Source: Ovoidimarina sp038744785
GTDB taxonomy: Bacteria; Pseudomonadota; Alphaproteobacteria; Rhodobacterales; Rhodobacteraceae
Assembly (NCBI GenBank): GCA_038744785.1
Contig: JBCDLX010000011.1
Location: forward strand, 62,001 to 126,000
Direction of reading: 5' to 3'
Length of the DNA stretch: 64,000 bases
Shown one piece after another: positions 46,032-54,874 of the stretch. A program made the position numbers and the translations under genes. Numbering within the stretch: the stretch's first letter is position 1; each line of letters starts with the position of its first letter. Under the pieces are notes generated by a model that searched no databases, was not told where the DNA came from, and saw only the letters and a list, made by a program, of their open reading frames with translations.

Positions 46032-47294
46032 CTAGGGTGCTGCCCGTCTGGGCAATGCGCCTGCCAACAGCCCTGCCACAGCCGTAACGGCCAGTAGGAT
46101 CGCTACAGAAAGTCCCCAGCCTGCGGTCTCAAAAACCTGACCGATCAGCCAAGCACCTGCAAGGCCGCCCAGATAATAGCTTGCAAGGTAAAGGCCATTC
46201 GCTGCTGCGTGGTCATGCGACACCGTTCTTCCAATTGATGCAGTGGCGACCGATTGCGCAAAGAAAAGCCCGGCACCCAAAAGCGCCAGTCCCGTCAAAA
46301 ACGCCGGGAGCCAGGAGGTCAGCAGGAAACCGAGTCCGATCAATGAAACTGCAATGGCTGTGCGAAACGCGGTACGCGCGCCCAATCGGGCCACCGCATA
46401 TGCGGCGGCAGGCGTCGTCAGGATCGCTGGCGCGAACACAAAGTAGACCAGGCCAATGGAGGCCTGCGGCAGGCCAAACGCATCAGACGCCAAGATAAAG
46501 TTGGCGTAGGTAAAGGCTGCGACAAACACGAAGAGCAGGGCAAACCCCATCGCGATCATCCCCCACAGCCGAAGGTTTCTGGCATGATCGGCCCATGCGG
46601 TCAGGACCGAGGTTGTACTGGCTTCGGGTGCCTCCTCGGATCGGCCGCCAAAGTACCGGTAGGCCAGAAGGGCTCCGGTCAGGTTCAGGACCGCAAAACC
46701 AATAAAGCTCTCGGCGACGCCCAGTGTTCCGGCCAGTTCCGAGGCCATCAGTCGCCCAAAGAGGTTCGACGCCACGTTTCCGGTTATGTAGGCCGCCATT
46801 GCGCCGCCGATCGCTGTCGTCGTGCAGATCTCTGAAAGATAAGTCAGGGTCAGAGTGAATGCCGCGGCCATGAACACGCCTTGCGCAATCCGGAGAAGCG
46901 TAAAGGTGGTTAGATCGTCGGCGAAAGCCAATCCCACGGTTGGGACTGACAGAAGCGCCAGGCACATCCAGATACCGCGCCGTCGGTCAATCCTGCGGGC
47001 AAAAATCGCGACGATCAGACTTGCGGCCGCCATCCCAATCGTTGACGCGTTGACGGCAAATCCCATTGCGCCGGGGCTGACACCGTAGCGATCCACCAGC
47101 ACCGGCAGTAGCGCCTGTGATCCGAATAGGTCGATCAGCGTCAGGAAAGCAATGACAGCAATGATCGTTGACCTTGCGATGACATCGCGCCGCCGTTCCG
47201 GCGGCTGAGCGGTCAGCTCGGGCGCTATGCCCGTCATTTCTTCTGCAAATCCCATCAGTCCGGTGCCCCGCTTGGCGGCCGGGCCACGCCCCAC
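46032..47294 (-). CDS. MFS transporter
   Basis: 420-residue (or slightly shorter) inner-membrane transporter with 12 predicted helices. The loop between helices 2 and 3 reads ARRIDRRRGIWM, the positively charged MFS signature; overall it resembles the AraJ/YnfM drug-efflux branch. The GTG at 47294 starts one base after the patatin stop, suggesting coupling; ATG at 47255 is an alternative. Cargo not known. Confidence 0.88.
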   Translation of the reverse strand: MGRGPAAKRGTGLMGFAEEMTGIAPELTAQPPERRRDVIARSTIIAVIAFLTLIDLFGSQALLPVLVDRYGVSPGAMGFAVNASTIGMAAASLIVAIFARRIDRRRGIWMCLALLSVPTVGLAFADDLTTFTLLRIAQGVFMAAAFTLTLTYLSEICTTTAIGGAMAAYITGNVASNLFGRLMASELAGTLGVAESFIGFAVLNLTGALLAYRYFGGRSEEAPEASTTSVLTAWADHARNLRLWGMIAMGFALLFVFVAAFTYANFILASDAFGLPQASIGLVYFVFAPAILTTPAAAYAVARLGARTAFRTAIAVSLIGLGFLLTSWLPAFLTGLALLGAGLFFAQSVATASIGRTVSHDHAAANGLYLASYYLGGLAGAWLIGQVFETAGWGLSVAILLAVTAVAGLLAGALPRRAAP

Positions 47295-47295
47295 A

Positions 47296-48399
47296 TTATC
47301 CCAAGGTCCCCGATCGCTTTCTGAGTGTCAGGATGTTCTCTGTCCCTGGTGCGCCGAAGTCCCCTGACAGGGCCGCGAGATCCAGGGTTGAGCGCTGTTC
47401 AATATCGTCGAAATGGGATGTAAGCCAACGGTCCGCCGCGTCGCGTCCGATGTCGCGAAGGTGCACCAGAAATGCCCATTCAGAGTTCAGCTTCGACGAC
47501 GCGCCCATCGCCAGCATATCGCGGCAACCATCGTCGATCATATGGACGAAGATGCGCCGATACTCATCTTCGGACAGCGCGCCCCGATCAATTAGCCGAT
47601 CCACCAGTTCGATCGCCCGGAGGTCGCGAAGCAGAGAGGCGTTGAAGGTAATTTCGTTCACTCGATTCTGGATATCCTGAGCACGTTTGGGCGTCCCTGG
47701 CCTGTAAAGCGGATTGATCTGGACGATCAGAATGTCCGGGCTGGGCGAATGGTCGATAAAGGGAAAGAGAACGGGGTTCCCCATGTATCCGCCATCCCAA
47801 TAGGGGATGCCGTCGACCTCGACCGCCTTGAATAAGAACGGCAGGCATGCGGACGCCATTACGACGTCAAGTGTGACCTCGTGACGGTGAAAGACCCTTG
47901 CGCGGCCAGTCTCGACATTGGTGGCCGAGATATAGAGCCCCATGTCGCGCTCGCCCGCGACCTTGCTGAAGTCCACGAAATCCTCGACGACATCGCGCAA
48001 GGGATTCAGATCGAACGGATTGAAATCATAGGGTGAAGCCATCCGCGTCATCAGATCCATCCACAGATAGCCAGGGTTTCCGTCAAGCGACCAGTTCCCT
48101 GTCAGCATGTCGAAAGGGGTGCGCTTCAGCGGGCTGGATTGACCGGCCCGGCTGACCGCACGCCAGAACGCTTCAAGCGCGTCGCGTGCGCCATCGGCCC
48201 CGTTGTCGTACATACCTTGCGCCGCAACGACCGCGTTCATCGCACCTGCGCTGGTGCCCGAAATTGCTTCGACCCAAAGCCGGTCCTCTTCGAACATCCG
48301 GTCGAGCACGCCCCATGTGAACGCGCCATGCGAACCACCGCCCTGCAGGGCAAGGTTGATGGCCTTCTCGTGCCGGCGCTGCCGTCCTCTGCCCTTCAT
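47296..48399 (-). CDS. Patatin-like phospholipase
   Basis: 367-residue serine lipid acyl hydrolase. The oxyanion block LALQGGGSHGAFTWGVLD (residues 16-33), the nucleophile elbow ISGTSAGAMNAV (about 46-57) and the catalytic aspartate in YWDGGYMGNP (about 199) are all present. The C-terminal third is helical and charged. No export signal, so a cytoplasmic or secreted-by-other-route lipase. Co-directional with the MFS gene. Confidence 0.93.
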   Translation of the reverse strand: MKGRGRQRRHEKAINLALQGGGSHGAFTWGVLDRMFEEDRLWVEAISGTSAGAMNAVVAAQGMYDNGADGARDALEAFWRAVSRAGQSSPLKRTPFDMLTGNWSLDGNPGYLWMDLMTRMASPYDFNPFDLNPLRDVVEDFVDFSKVAGERDMGLYISATNVETGRARVFHRHEVTLDVVMASACLPFLFKAVEVDGIPYWDGGYMGNPVLFPFIDHSPSPDILIVQINPLYRPGTPKRAQDIQNRVNEITFNASLLRDLRAIELVDRLIDRGALSEDEYRRIFVHMIDDGCRDMLAMGASSKLNSEWAFLVHLRDIGRDAADRWLTSHFDDIEQRSTLDLAALSGDFGAPGTENILTLRKRSGTLG

Positions 48400-48476
48400 G
48401 GGAAGCTCCTTTTGGCGGTTCCAGTATCACAGATTGGCGGGCGCGGGGTGGCATACCACAGATTGCGCGCATCGCA

Positions 48477-49061
48477 TTATGCGTCGTCGGCGCTGTAGTA
48501 GCCAACGACATCTCCGTCTGTGGTGCAGCCCAGCCCGTTCAGCAGCCGGTTGCTGTAGTTGAAGTAGGCGCAGACCTGATTGACCTCAAGGATCTCACCG
48601 TCGTCCGCGCCTGCCAGTTTAACGGCCTCGAAATCGGACTTGACCATACGGCCCACGTCAGTCGTCAACTTCGCAGCATACCTGAGAAGCGCCAGTTCCT
48701 TGCCGTCGAACTGATCCTCTGGCCGATGCGCCTTCAGCGCGAGAAAGATCCGATCTGACCGGGTTTCGTCCTTCAAAAGGCTGCGTACATTGGCGAAATG
48801 GTGGGTCAGCGAGTAGCTGCAATCATTGAGGATCGACGTGTAGCTTGCCACAACCTCAAGAAACCAAAAGGGCAGAACGTTGTCCTCTGAGTGGAGTACA
48901 GACCGGTAAAGCGTGACGTGGCCCTCCATTGTGGCCGGTCGAAGACTGTGAACCCGCATCACCGTATCGACCGTGCCGTGTGGCGTTCGGGCATTGTCGA
49001 GCATGGCGCCCAGTCTGTCGTCGGCCTCGTCATCGGCAAGCATTCGGATCCAGGCGCTCAT
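48477..49061 (-). CDS. Carboxymuconolactone decarboxylase/AhpD-like protein with CxxS site
   Basis: 194-residue protein of the peroxidase-related CMD/AhpD group. The active-site helix reads NDCSYSLTHH, so the first cysteine (C81) and the His (H88) of the CxxC-xxx-H motif are kept but the second cysteine is serine (S84). The C-terminal region VNQVCAYFNYSNRLLNGLG matches the family. It could be a one-Cys peroxidase or a non-redox enzyme. Divergent from the NicX-like gene. Confidence 0.85.
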   Translation of the reverse strand: MSAWIRMLADDEADDRLGAMLDNARTPHGTVDTVMRVHSLRPATMEGHVTLYRSVLHSEDNVLPFWFLEVVASYTSILNDCSYSLTHHFANVRSLLKDETRSDRIFLALKAHRPEDQFDGKELALLRYAAKLTTDVGRMVKSDFEAVKLAGADDGEILEVNQVCAYFNYSNRLLNGLGCTTDGDVVGYYSADDA

Positions 49062-49180
49062 TTGCTTTTTCCTCTCCGCGGTGTCTGGCTTCGGCTACGG
49101 GAAACCGGGCACAACATCTTTGTTCCGTTTCGCAGCTTACGGGCTTTTTTGCCAAGAAACAGGCCTGTAGGCTCGACCAA

Positions 49181-50278
49181 ATGCCAAATGAGAGCGCTAT
49201 AAATCGGGCGGTCCGCAACCTCCTTCAGAACGGGGCGGGTTTGCACTCTGCTACGCGTGTTCTGATCGTCCACGAACCCGACGATGCGGGATACTACGGG
49301 GCGGGTTTGGCCAAGTCCGTAGAACGCGCGGCAAAGACCCTTGGATACGATATCGAGATGTTGGAATGTCCGTTCGTTCCCGACCTGGTGGAGCCGCCCG
49401 GTCGGGTGGCTAGGGCTATGGTCCGATCGGATCTGACACTGTTTTTGGCACGGATGGGCGACCAGATCCGGTTTCGGCCGCATGGCCAAGACACTGCTGT
49501 CGCTATTTGCTATGCGCTCGACCTGGAACTTTTGGCCTCCGACTTCGGGGAACTGGATCACCGGGCCATGCGCACATTGCGCGATCTTATCGACCGTACT
49601 CTTCGCGGTGCCAAGACCATCAGAGTCACTTGCCCGGCGGGAACCGAGCTTGAAGGTTCTGTCGAACCGCAGGACGCGACCGGGGACACGCACGCATTGC
49701 GGTTTCCGCTTTCGGTCTACACGCCAGTTTCTGCTGTAGGTTTTTCGGGAACGATTGCACAGCGCGGTTTCTTGGTTGGCACCGGATCGCGTTTTTACGA
49801 ACCCTATGCCGTGCCAGTCGAGGAGACACTGTTCATCCGTGTCGACAAGGGGCGGATCGCGGGTTTCGATGGACCCTCGGCAGAGACCGCGCGGGCGCAC
49901 TACCTTCGCATCGCCGAGCGTTTTGGTGTCGATCCCTGGGTGATCCACTCTTGGCATGGCGGGATTCACCCGGCCTGCGCGTTTCCTGATCGCGCGTCCG
50001 CGAGCTTCGAGCGTTGGAGTGGCGGGGCGTTTGGAAACACCCGTCTTCTTCACTTTCACACCTGTGGGGCTTACGCACCCGGTGAAATCTGCCTAAACCT
50101 TCTTGATCCAACAGTCGTGGTCAATGGCACCACGATACAGGCGGCTGGTCGCATCAGCGCAGACGCGTTGTCAGGTGGCCCCGAAACGCTTGCAGCGTTC
50201 GGCAGACTTCGTCGCATGCTCGCGAACCCGGTGATGCACTGCGGGGAGGCGCCGGGCGGCGGGCTAAGCTTCCGCTGA
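49181..50278 (+). CDS. M29/NicX-like putative metal-dependent protein
   Basis: 365-residue protein whose first part resembles the M29 aminopeptidase / 2,5-dihydroxypyridine dioxygenase (NicX) fold: VLIVHEPDDAGYYGAGLA, then KTLGYDIEMLECPFV and SDLTLFLAR. Later His/Gly-rich segments (HSWHGGIHP and LHFHTCGAYAPGEICLN) are candidate metal sites. ATG at 49181 follows CTCGACCAA without a strong ribosome site; the frame is open for 252 bases upstream but that part lies over the divergent CMD gene. The Rieske oxygenase next door suggests an aromatic or N-heterocycle pathway. Family call tentative. Confidence 0.6.
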   Translation: MPNESAINRAVRNLLQNGAGLHSATRVLIVHEPDDAGYYGAGLAKSVERAAKTLGYDIEMLECPFVPDLVEPPGRVARAMVRSDLTLFLARMGDQIRFRPHGQDTAVAICYALDLELLASDFGELDHRAMRTLRDLIDRTLRGAKTIRVTCPAGTELEGSVEPQDATGDTHALRFPLSVYTPVSAVGFSGTIAQRGFLVGTGSRFYEPYAVPVEETLFIRVDKGRIAGFDGPSAETARAHYLRIAERFGVDPWVIHSWHGGIHPACAFPDRASASFERWSGGAFGNTRLLHFHTCGAYAPGEICLNLLDPTVVVNGTTIQAAGRISADALSGGPETLAAFGRLRRMLANPVMHCGEAPGGGLSFR

Positions 50279-51307
50279 GCTTTGCTCTGCGGCGATCCAC
50301 TTGTCGAGCTTAGCACGGAACCGCATTGCCCCGGCGTCCAGGCCAAGGTTCATGTGGGGGGATTGCGGCGACTTCATGCCTTCGTGGACGGCTTCCAGAA
50401 CCTCTTTGTCTTCGTTGAAGGCTGTTTTCGCACCCTCAAACATGCGTTCGGACAGGGCCGCATTGTCAGGATCGGTGTTCCGGTGCTGAAACCAGAAGTA
50501 CATCGAGTGATCCTGATCGACGGGCGTGATGAAGTTATAGGATGTGTTGAGGAACGCGTCGTCCGGCAGAGTCTTGCCGTACCCGCCGGTGCCGGGCCGT
50601 GTATAGACCGATCCATTTATTGCCGTTGAAGGCAGGCGGCATTCGTAGTGCTGTTTGCGGTCGCAGTTGTCTCCGAAGGCCAGCATCGGCTGATAGTACG
50701 GTGGGGCGGGTTCGCTCTTTATCCATCGTGAAACGATAACGCCGTCGTTGGTTTCCTCGATCTCAAGTGGGCGATTGTCGGTTCCTGCGCCGGCGAAGGA
50801 CGTCACATGCACCCACGCAACATGCGAGGGGTCAAGGAGGTTATCTATGACCCAGAGATAATGGCAGGCAATATCCATCGCGCCGACCGGGGTCGTTCCC
50901 CAACTCGGATCGTCATAATGGGGAATGCGCAAAAGCGCGTCTTTGTCGGCTGGACCATCGCCCATCCAGATCCACAATAGCCCGTAGCGATCAATCACAG
51001 GGTATGAACGGACCCGCGCCCGGCGCGGGATCGGGTCGCCCTGCGTGGGGGCTGCAACGCAACGGCCGGTCCCGTCGAACGTCAGCCCATGGTAGCCGCA
51101 TTCGACAGTGCCACCCTTCAGATTGCCTTTTGACAACGGAAGCTTTCGGTGCGGGCACGCGTCTTCCAGCGCGAAAGCGGTGCCCTTGGGGTCCCGATAA
51201 AGGACAATCGTTTCATCTAGGATACGCCGGGGCGCAAGGGCCATTGCAATGTCCTCGCTTCGTGCGGCAACGTACCATGTATTGCGAAGAAAGCTGCCGT
51301 TATTCAT
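50264..51307 (-). CDS. Rieske non-heme iron aromatic oxygenase (VanA-like)
   Basis: 347-residue oxygenase alpha subunit. The Rieske [2Fe-2S] ligands are in CPHRKLPL (about 51-58) and CGYHG (about 70-74). The mononuclear iron site is in DNLLDPSHVAWVH (about 158-170). Overall length and the N-terminal NTWYVAARSEDI match vanillate O-demethylase-type oxygenases. ATG at 51307 is taken; the frame extends six codons more. No reductase gene is adjacent. Its 3' end overlaps the convergent NicX-like gene by 15 bases. Substrate unknown. Confidence 0.92.
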   Translation of the reverse strand: MNNGSFLRNTWYVAARSEDIAMALAPRRILDETIVLYRDPKGTAFALEDACPHRKLPLSKGNLKGGTVECGYHGLTFDGTGRCVAAPTQGDPIPRRARVRSYPVIDRYGLLWIWMGDGPADKDALLRIPHYDDPSWGTTPVGAMDIACHYLWVIDNLLDPSHVAWVHVTSFAGAGTDNRPLEIEETNDGVIVSRWIKSEPAPPYYQPMLAFGDNCDRKQHYECRLPSTAINGSVYTRPGTGGYGKTLPDDAFLNTSYNFITPVDQDHSMYFWFQHRNTDPDNAALSERMFEGAKTAFNEDKEVLEAVHEGMKSPQSPHMNLGLDAGAMRFRAKLDKWIAAEQSSAEA

Positions 51308-51650
51308 TCTGGGCCGCCCCGCCAAACGTGTCGAAAGCGTGCAGGGCCTTGGCGCTGTAGGCGTAAGACGGGCCGCCGCCCATGTAGACGGCCATCGCCA
51401 GCGCCTTGGACAACTCAGTGCGCGTGATCCCGAGCCGTATCAACGAGCGGATGTGAAACCCGATGCAACTGTCGCATCGCGTGGCGATGGCGATGCCCAG
51501 CGCCATGATCTCTTTCGTTTTTTCATCCAGCGCCCCGGGTGTCTTGGCCGCCTTGCCCATCGCCGCAAACCCGGCAGCCGTTTCGGGGATCTCTTGCGCG
51601 AGCCGGTCGATATCCGCAACGATCCCGTCCATGAAGGCTTCCCAGTTCAT
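51300..51650 (-). CDS. Carboxymuconolactone decarboxylase family protein
   Basis: 116-residue CMD/AhpD-type protein with an intact redox-type motif CDSCIGFHI (Cys-x-x-Cys-xxx-His, about 59-65), then IRLGITRTELSKALAMAVYMGGGPS. Similar small proteins act as alkylhydroperoxidases or thiol-dependent detoxifying enzymes. It overlaps the Rieske oxygenase start by eight bases, so the two are probably co-expressed. Confidence 0.88.
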   Translation of the reverse strand: MNWEAFMDGIVADIDRLAQEIPETAAGFAAMGKAAKTPGALDEKTKEIMALGIAIATRCDSCIGFHIRSLIRLGITRTELSKALAMAVYMGGGPSYAYSAKALHAFDTFGGAAQNE

Positions 51651-52176
51651 CAGGCCAGTGCTCCGCTGAGTTCACTCCTGTTGGTAGGGTGTTCCGGTGG
51701 CGATGCCAATGGGGGTGCGATACAATAGGTCCGTTCGCTGCGAGCGCAAAATCCAAGCTACCGCCAACTCACGGATCGCGGACAAACTCGTCATCCAATA
51801 TTCGCGCTTCGCTGACGCGGCAGCCGTTCGCATGTGCGGCGCCAAATTTGCTCTGGTGCAGCGAGTGTCATCACAACGGACACTCAGACTGCCGTCAACG
51901 GTCCCGACCCGAAACGCTCTTTCGTTGCAATCCGATCTGACAATTCGGACGCGGACAAAGCCGCCCAATGCCTTCGCTCCAAAACATGGACCTATTCGTG
52001 TATAAAGTTGTGAAACGCCCTGCAGCGCAGCATTGAAATCTCACGTAAACAGCCGTTCAATTTTGCACTTCAGTTTAGTTTCCAAGCTGACCGTCCACAG
52101 CGGGTGTGATGGGACAACACGTCGCGAACTTTGCAAACTTTTTCTAATCTGGTTGATCGCGCGGCAGCGAGTCATT
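51651..52176. other. Intergenic stretch without a recognisable gene
   Basis: About 525 bases between the CMD gene and the VPLPA-anchored protein gene. Weak frames exist on both strands (the longest near 51672-51968, minus), but none resembles a family or has a good start. A region near 52130-52145 is A/T-rich. I see no RNA gene. Confidence 0.4.
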
Positions 52177-53385
52177 TCAAGCACTAGATGCTGCGCTCGC
52201 TGACACCATTAGTCTACGCCGAAAGACGGTTCGCGCGGCAAAGGGCGTCAAGGCGGTCAAAAGCAGCCATACACCCGCAGGCAACGGGATAAGGGGCAGC
52301 TGATCATCCATGACCTCGATCTCAAAGGATGTCGCGTCAAACAGCACAGTCTGTGTATCCTGCCCCAGCAAACGTCCGTAAATTATCTCTAGACTGGCTG
52401 TATCCGCTTGTTCAAGACCGTCCAGCGATACCTCCAAAAGGTCGGATAGATTCTCTGCATCGACTTCCCAAGCAAGATTGGCTGAGAAGAATGGAAGGTC
52501 CTCAGCAACAGGCTGGCTAATCGGTGTTCCGTCCAATTCGTAGTTCTGTGCATTTGTTCCGGCGGTCGCGAACGTATCACTACTGTAGAAGAACTCTCCG
52601 CCAGTTGCGGTTGCTTCGTAATCTCCGATTTTGATGTCGTAATCTGAGATTGGAAAAATCCCGTCATTGTCGAACGTACCCTGATCAGGCGCGTTCGGAT
52701 CATAACTGAACGTAATCACAGCCTCATCACCGCGCTCCAACGTATCTTCCAATTCGACCGGAAGCATTGGGCTGCTTGGGCTATTGGGGATAAATCCGCG
52801 CCAGGTCACGTCAATTATGCCATCCGGATTGAGCTCGGCCTCAAGGCTCGTTTGCCGAACCACAAGAGAAATCGGATCGATCAAAGTGCCGAAGATCAGG
52901 TTGAAAGTACCCACCCTGGTTGTGATTTCGTCAAGCGTCGGTGCATCGCCATCAAACGGCGGCAGGTCCTCGAACCGCAGCCCTGCACTGAACAGTTCCG
53001 TTTCAACGACGTCCGTTGAGAGCACTGGAATCACACTTACGTTGTCCCGCGGAGGACCGACAACCACCCGAACCAACGGAATGCTTGGAAAGGAGAGGAT
53101 CGCGCCATCTTCGCTTGCGATCGGCCGCCCCGCAATATCACCTTGAAAGTCGGTAATTAGAAATTCGCCGGGATTGGGAAAACGTGGATCGCGATCTATC
53201 GCATCGAGATCGTAGGAAAAGGACAAATTGGCGGTATCCCCGACTGAGAAAAACGGGCGAAGGCCTTGGTTGATCCGGGATTCGGTCATCACCTCGCCAG
53301 TCCAAGTGACATTCACCGTTGAAGCAGAAGAGGCCCCGCACACAAAAGTAGCAACGAGGGCGACCAAAGTTGTCAGCGTGCGCAT
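52177..53385 (-). CDS. Exported protein with VPLPA-type C-terminal sorting signal
   Basis: 402 residues with a signal peptide (MRTLTTLVALVATFVCGASSAS). The mature part holds two similar beta-rich units (about 24-180 and 190-345), each opening with a VTWxG segment followed by a V/RGDxAxxxFSYD segment. The C-terminus reads LIPLPAGVWLLLTALTPFAA then RRR, matching the PEP-CTERM relative VPLPA-CTERM seen in Rhodobacteraceae. It is probably an exported, exosortase-processed surface or matrix protein. A 12-residue Ser/Ala tail after the arginines is unusual. Confidence 0.8.
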   Translation of the reverse strand: MRTLTTLVALVATFVCGASSASTVNVTWTGEVMTESRINQGLRPFFSVGDTANLSFSYDLDAIDRDPRFPNPGEFLITDFQGDIAGRPIASEDGAILSFPSIPLVRVVVGPPRDNVSVIPVLSTDVVETELFSAGLRFEDLPPFDGDAPTLDEITTRVGTFNLIFGTLIDPISLVVRQTSLEAELNPDGIIDVTWRGFIPNSPSSPMLPVELEDTLERGDEAVITFSYDPNAPDQGTFDNDGIFPISDYDIKIGDYEATATGGEFFYSSDTFATAGTNAQNYELDGTPISQPVAEDLPFFSANLAWEVDAENLSDLLEVSLDGLEQADTASLEIIYGRLLGQDTQTVLFDATSFEIEVMDDQLPLIPLPAGVWLLLTALTPFAARTVFRRRLMVSASAASSA

Positions 53386-53679
53386 GCGTCGTTAAACCTC
53401 TATGCTGGTTCTTCCCTCGTCAAATTATTCGTGGTCAGTCTGATCTGTGAAATGCGAACATTTATCATAGGCAGGATGGTCATGGGTTAAGAAGCTGTCA
53501 AATGCAGATCGGGTTTGGAACTCGCGCATCACCGCCGACGCTAAAGGATCGTACGCTTTGCATAAAACTTGGGCGCCCGCATTCCAAGTTCGCTGCGGCA
53601 GCATCAGGCTGGTATGTGAACTTCGTCCCTGTTCCCGGACATCGGGTTTCTTTACCCCAGTCCATGAGTGGCGCATCGA
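53386..53679. other. Intergenic stretch upstream of the VPLPA protein and IS remnant
   Basis: Just under 300 bases with overlapping short frames on both strands. One plus-strand frame reads on toward the transposase remnant, but I do not recognise it. It presumably includes the promoter of the VPLPA-type gene. Confidence 0.35.
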
Positions 53680-53925
53680 ATGGGACAATCGAGACGGACC
53701 TTCGCAGATGATTTCAAGGCGGCTGCCGTTGGCCATCTTTACGAACCGGGCGCAACACAAAGCGGTGTGGCAAAGGAATTGGGTGTAACAAGTTCCCAGT
53801 TGAACACCTGGCGCTTGGAAATTGAAGCGGCAGGTTCGATGGCGGCGCTGCGCAGGCAGCAGGCGGATGCGGCGGAGTTGGACCGGGCTCCGCTGGAAGG
53901 ACCTTCAAGGACGGCCCAATGCTGA
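53680..53925 (+). mobile_element. IS3-family transposase OrfA remnant
   Basis: A truncated IS3-type OrfA. The helix-turn-helix start MGQSRRTFADDFKAAAVGHL, then PGATQSGVAKELGV, QLNTWRLEIEAAGS and LRRQQADAAELDR are the classic IS3 OrfA N-terminus. After AELDR the frame shifts (near 53885), and the expected RLRxENxRLxxE helix and OrfB are missing. No terminal inverted repeats or target duplication were seen. Confidence 0.7.
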
Positions 53926-54186
53926 CATTCACTCGACTTTGGTGTTGCTGCGCCGCAGCCCGTCAAAGCCGACATTCGAACTAATTGCTTGGTCTAGACT
54001 TGGCCCAAATTCCGGATCGCAGATAGTCCCGCCGTCGGACGCTAGAACCTCAATGTCAGCTCCATCGCGCAATTCTGCGGTTAGGCAAAATTACACTGCA
54101 AGCCGGCCTTCGTTTGACAATCGAAACGCCACAAAAATCTTGGTAGCTTGCGCCAGGCGTAAGAGCCAAGGCTGCCGAGGTGAGGT
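53926..54186. other. Degenerate stretch between IS remnant and regulator gene
   Basis: About 260 bases with no convincing gene. It may contain the promoter of the Crp/Fnr-type regulator. Given the adjacent transposase remnant it may be scar DNA. Confidence 0.35.
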
Positions 54187-54792
54187 ATGGAAGTCGGACG
54201 GACTGCATTTGCTTCCCTTGAAAGTGACATCCAGCATCTAGGCGTTGTGATTGATTTGAACACGTGGGAAGAGATCGCCCAACGGTGCAAGAGCGTTCAA
54301 ATTGCGGCGGGCGACAAGATCCAAAACCAAGCGCGTGTCGCAGACAGTTGGATATTCCTATCCGATGGCGTTGCTGCATCTGAACAGACTTGGCTCGATG
54401 GAGCATCGACGGTCGCGCGTTTCTTCGAGCCAGGAGACTTCTGCGTAAACCTAACGAGTGCTTGGACACGCGACATTGCATCAGATGATCTCGTCGCCCT
54501 GACGGATGTGGTCGGTATTGCAGTCCCAGACGATATCTTCAGGCGTGAGTACCTTGAGGGAGGATTTTTTGGCACCTACTTGAGACTGAAAGTGATGGAC
54601 GCCCATCTCTTTGCGAAGGAGCTGATCTGCGCAAAAACTTCGGGTCGGACCGAAACGCGATATCGCTTTCTAGAACAACATCACCGGACGATTATCGAAT
54701 CCGTACAGCAAAAAGACATCGCCAGGTTCCTCGGGATGACGCCCCAGGGTCTTTCCCGGTTCTTGCGCCGCAGGAAACCTGAAGCCAGTTAA
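54187..54792 (+). CDS. Crp/Fnr-family transcriptional regulator
   Basis: 201 residues: cyclic-nucleotide-binding-like beta domain (about 20-120) with IAAGDKIQNQARVADSWIFL and VARFFEPGDFCVNL, a dimer helix, and a C-terminal winged helix with QQKDIARFLGMTPQGLSRFLRR (about 175-196). No FNR-type cysteine cluster at the N-terminus, so it is not an obvious iron-sulfur oxygen sensor. It is followed about 80 bases later by the phloretin-hydrolase-like gene, which it may control. Confidence 0.85.
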   Translation: MEVGRTAFASLESDIQHLGVVIDLNTWEEIAQRCKSVQIAAGDKIQNQARVADSWIFLSDGVAASEQTWLDGASTVARFFEPGDFCVNLTSAWTRDIASDDLVALTDVVGIAVPDDIFRREYLEGGFFGTYLRLKVMDAHLFAKELICAKTSGRTETRYRFLEQHHRTIIESVQQKDIARFLGMTPQGLSRFLRRRKPEAS

Positions 54793-54874
54793 CCGAAGTT
54801 CATCCCCGACAAGTTCTCCTGGTCTAAAATCAATGTGATTGCTCACAGGGCTTCTGATCGGAGAGACGGGCGCA

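Noticed and set aside
51672..51968. 98-codon minus-strand frame upstream of the small CMD gene
   Set aside because: No family match, no ribosome site, and the sequence looks like generic intergenic DNA.
53425..53760. 111-codon minus-strand frame over the IS remnant
   Set aside because: Overlaps the OrfA remnant in antisense and has no domain; likely chance frame.
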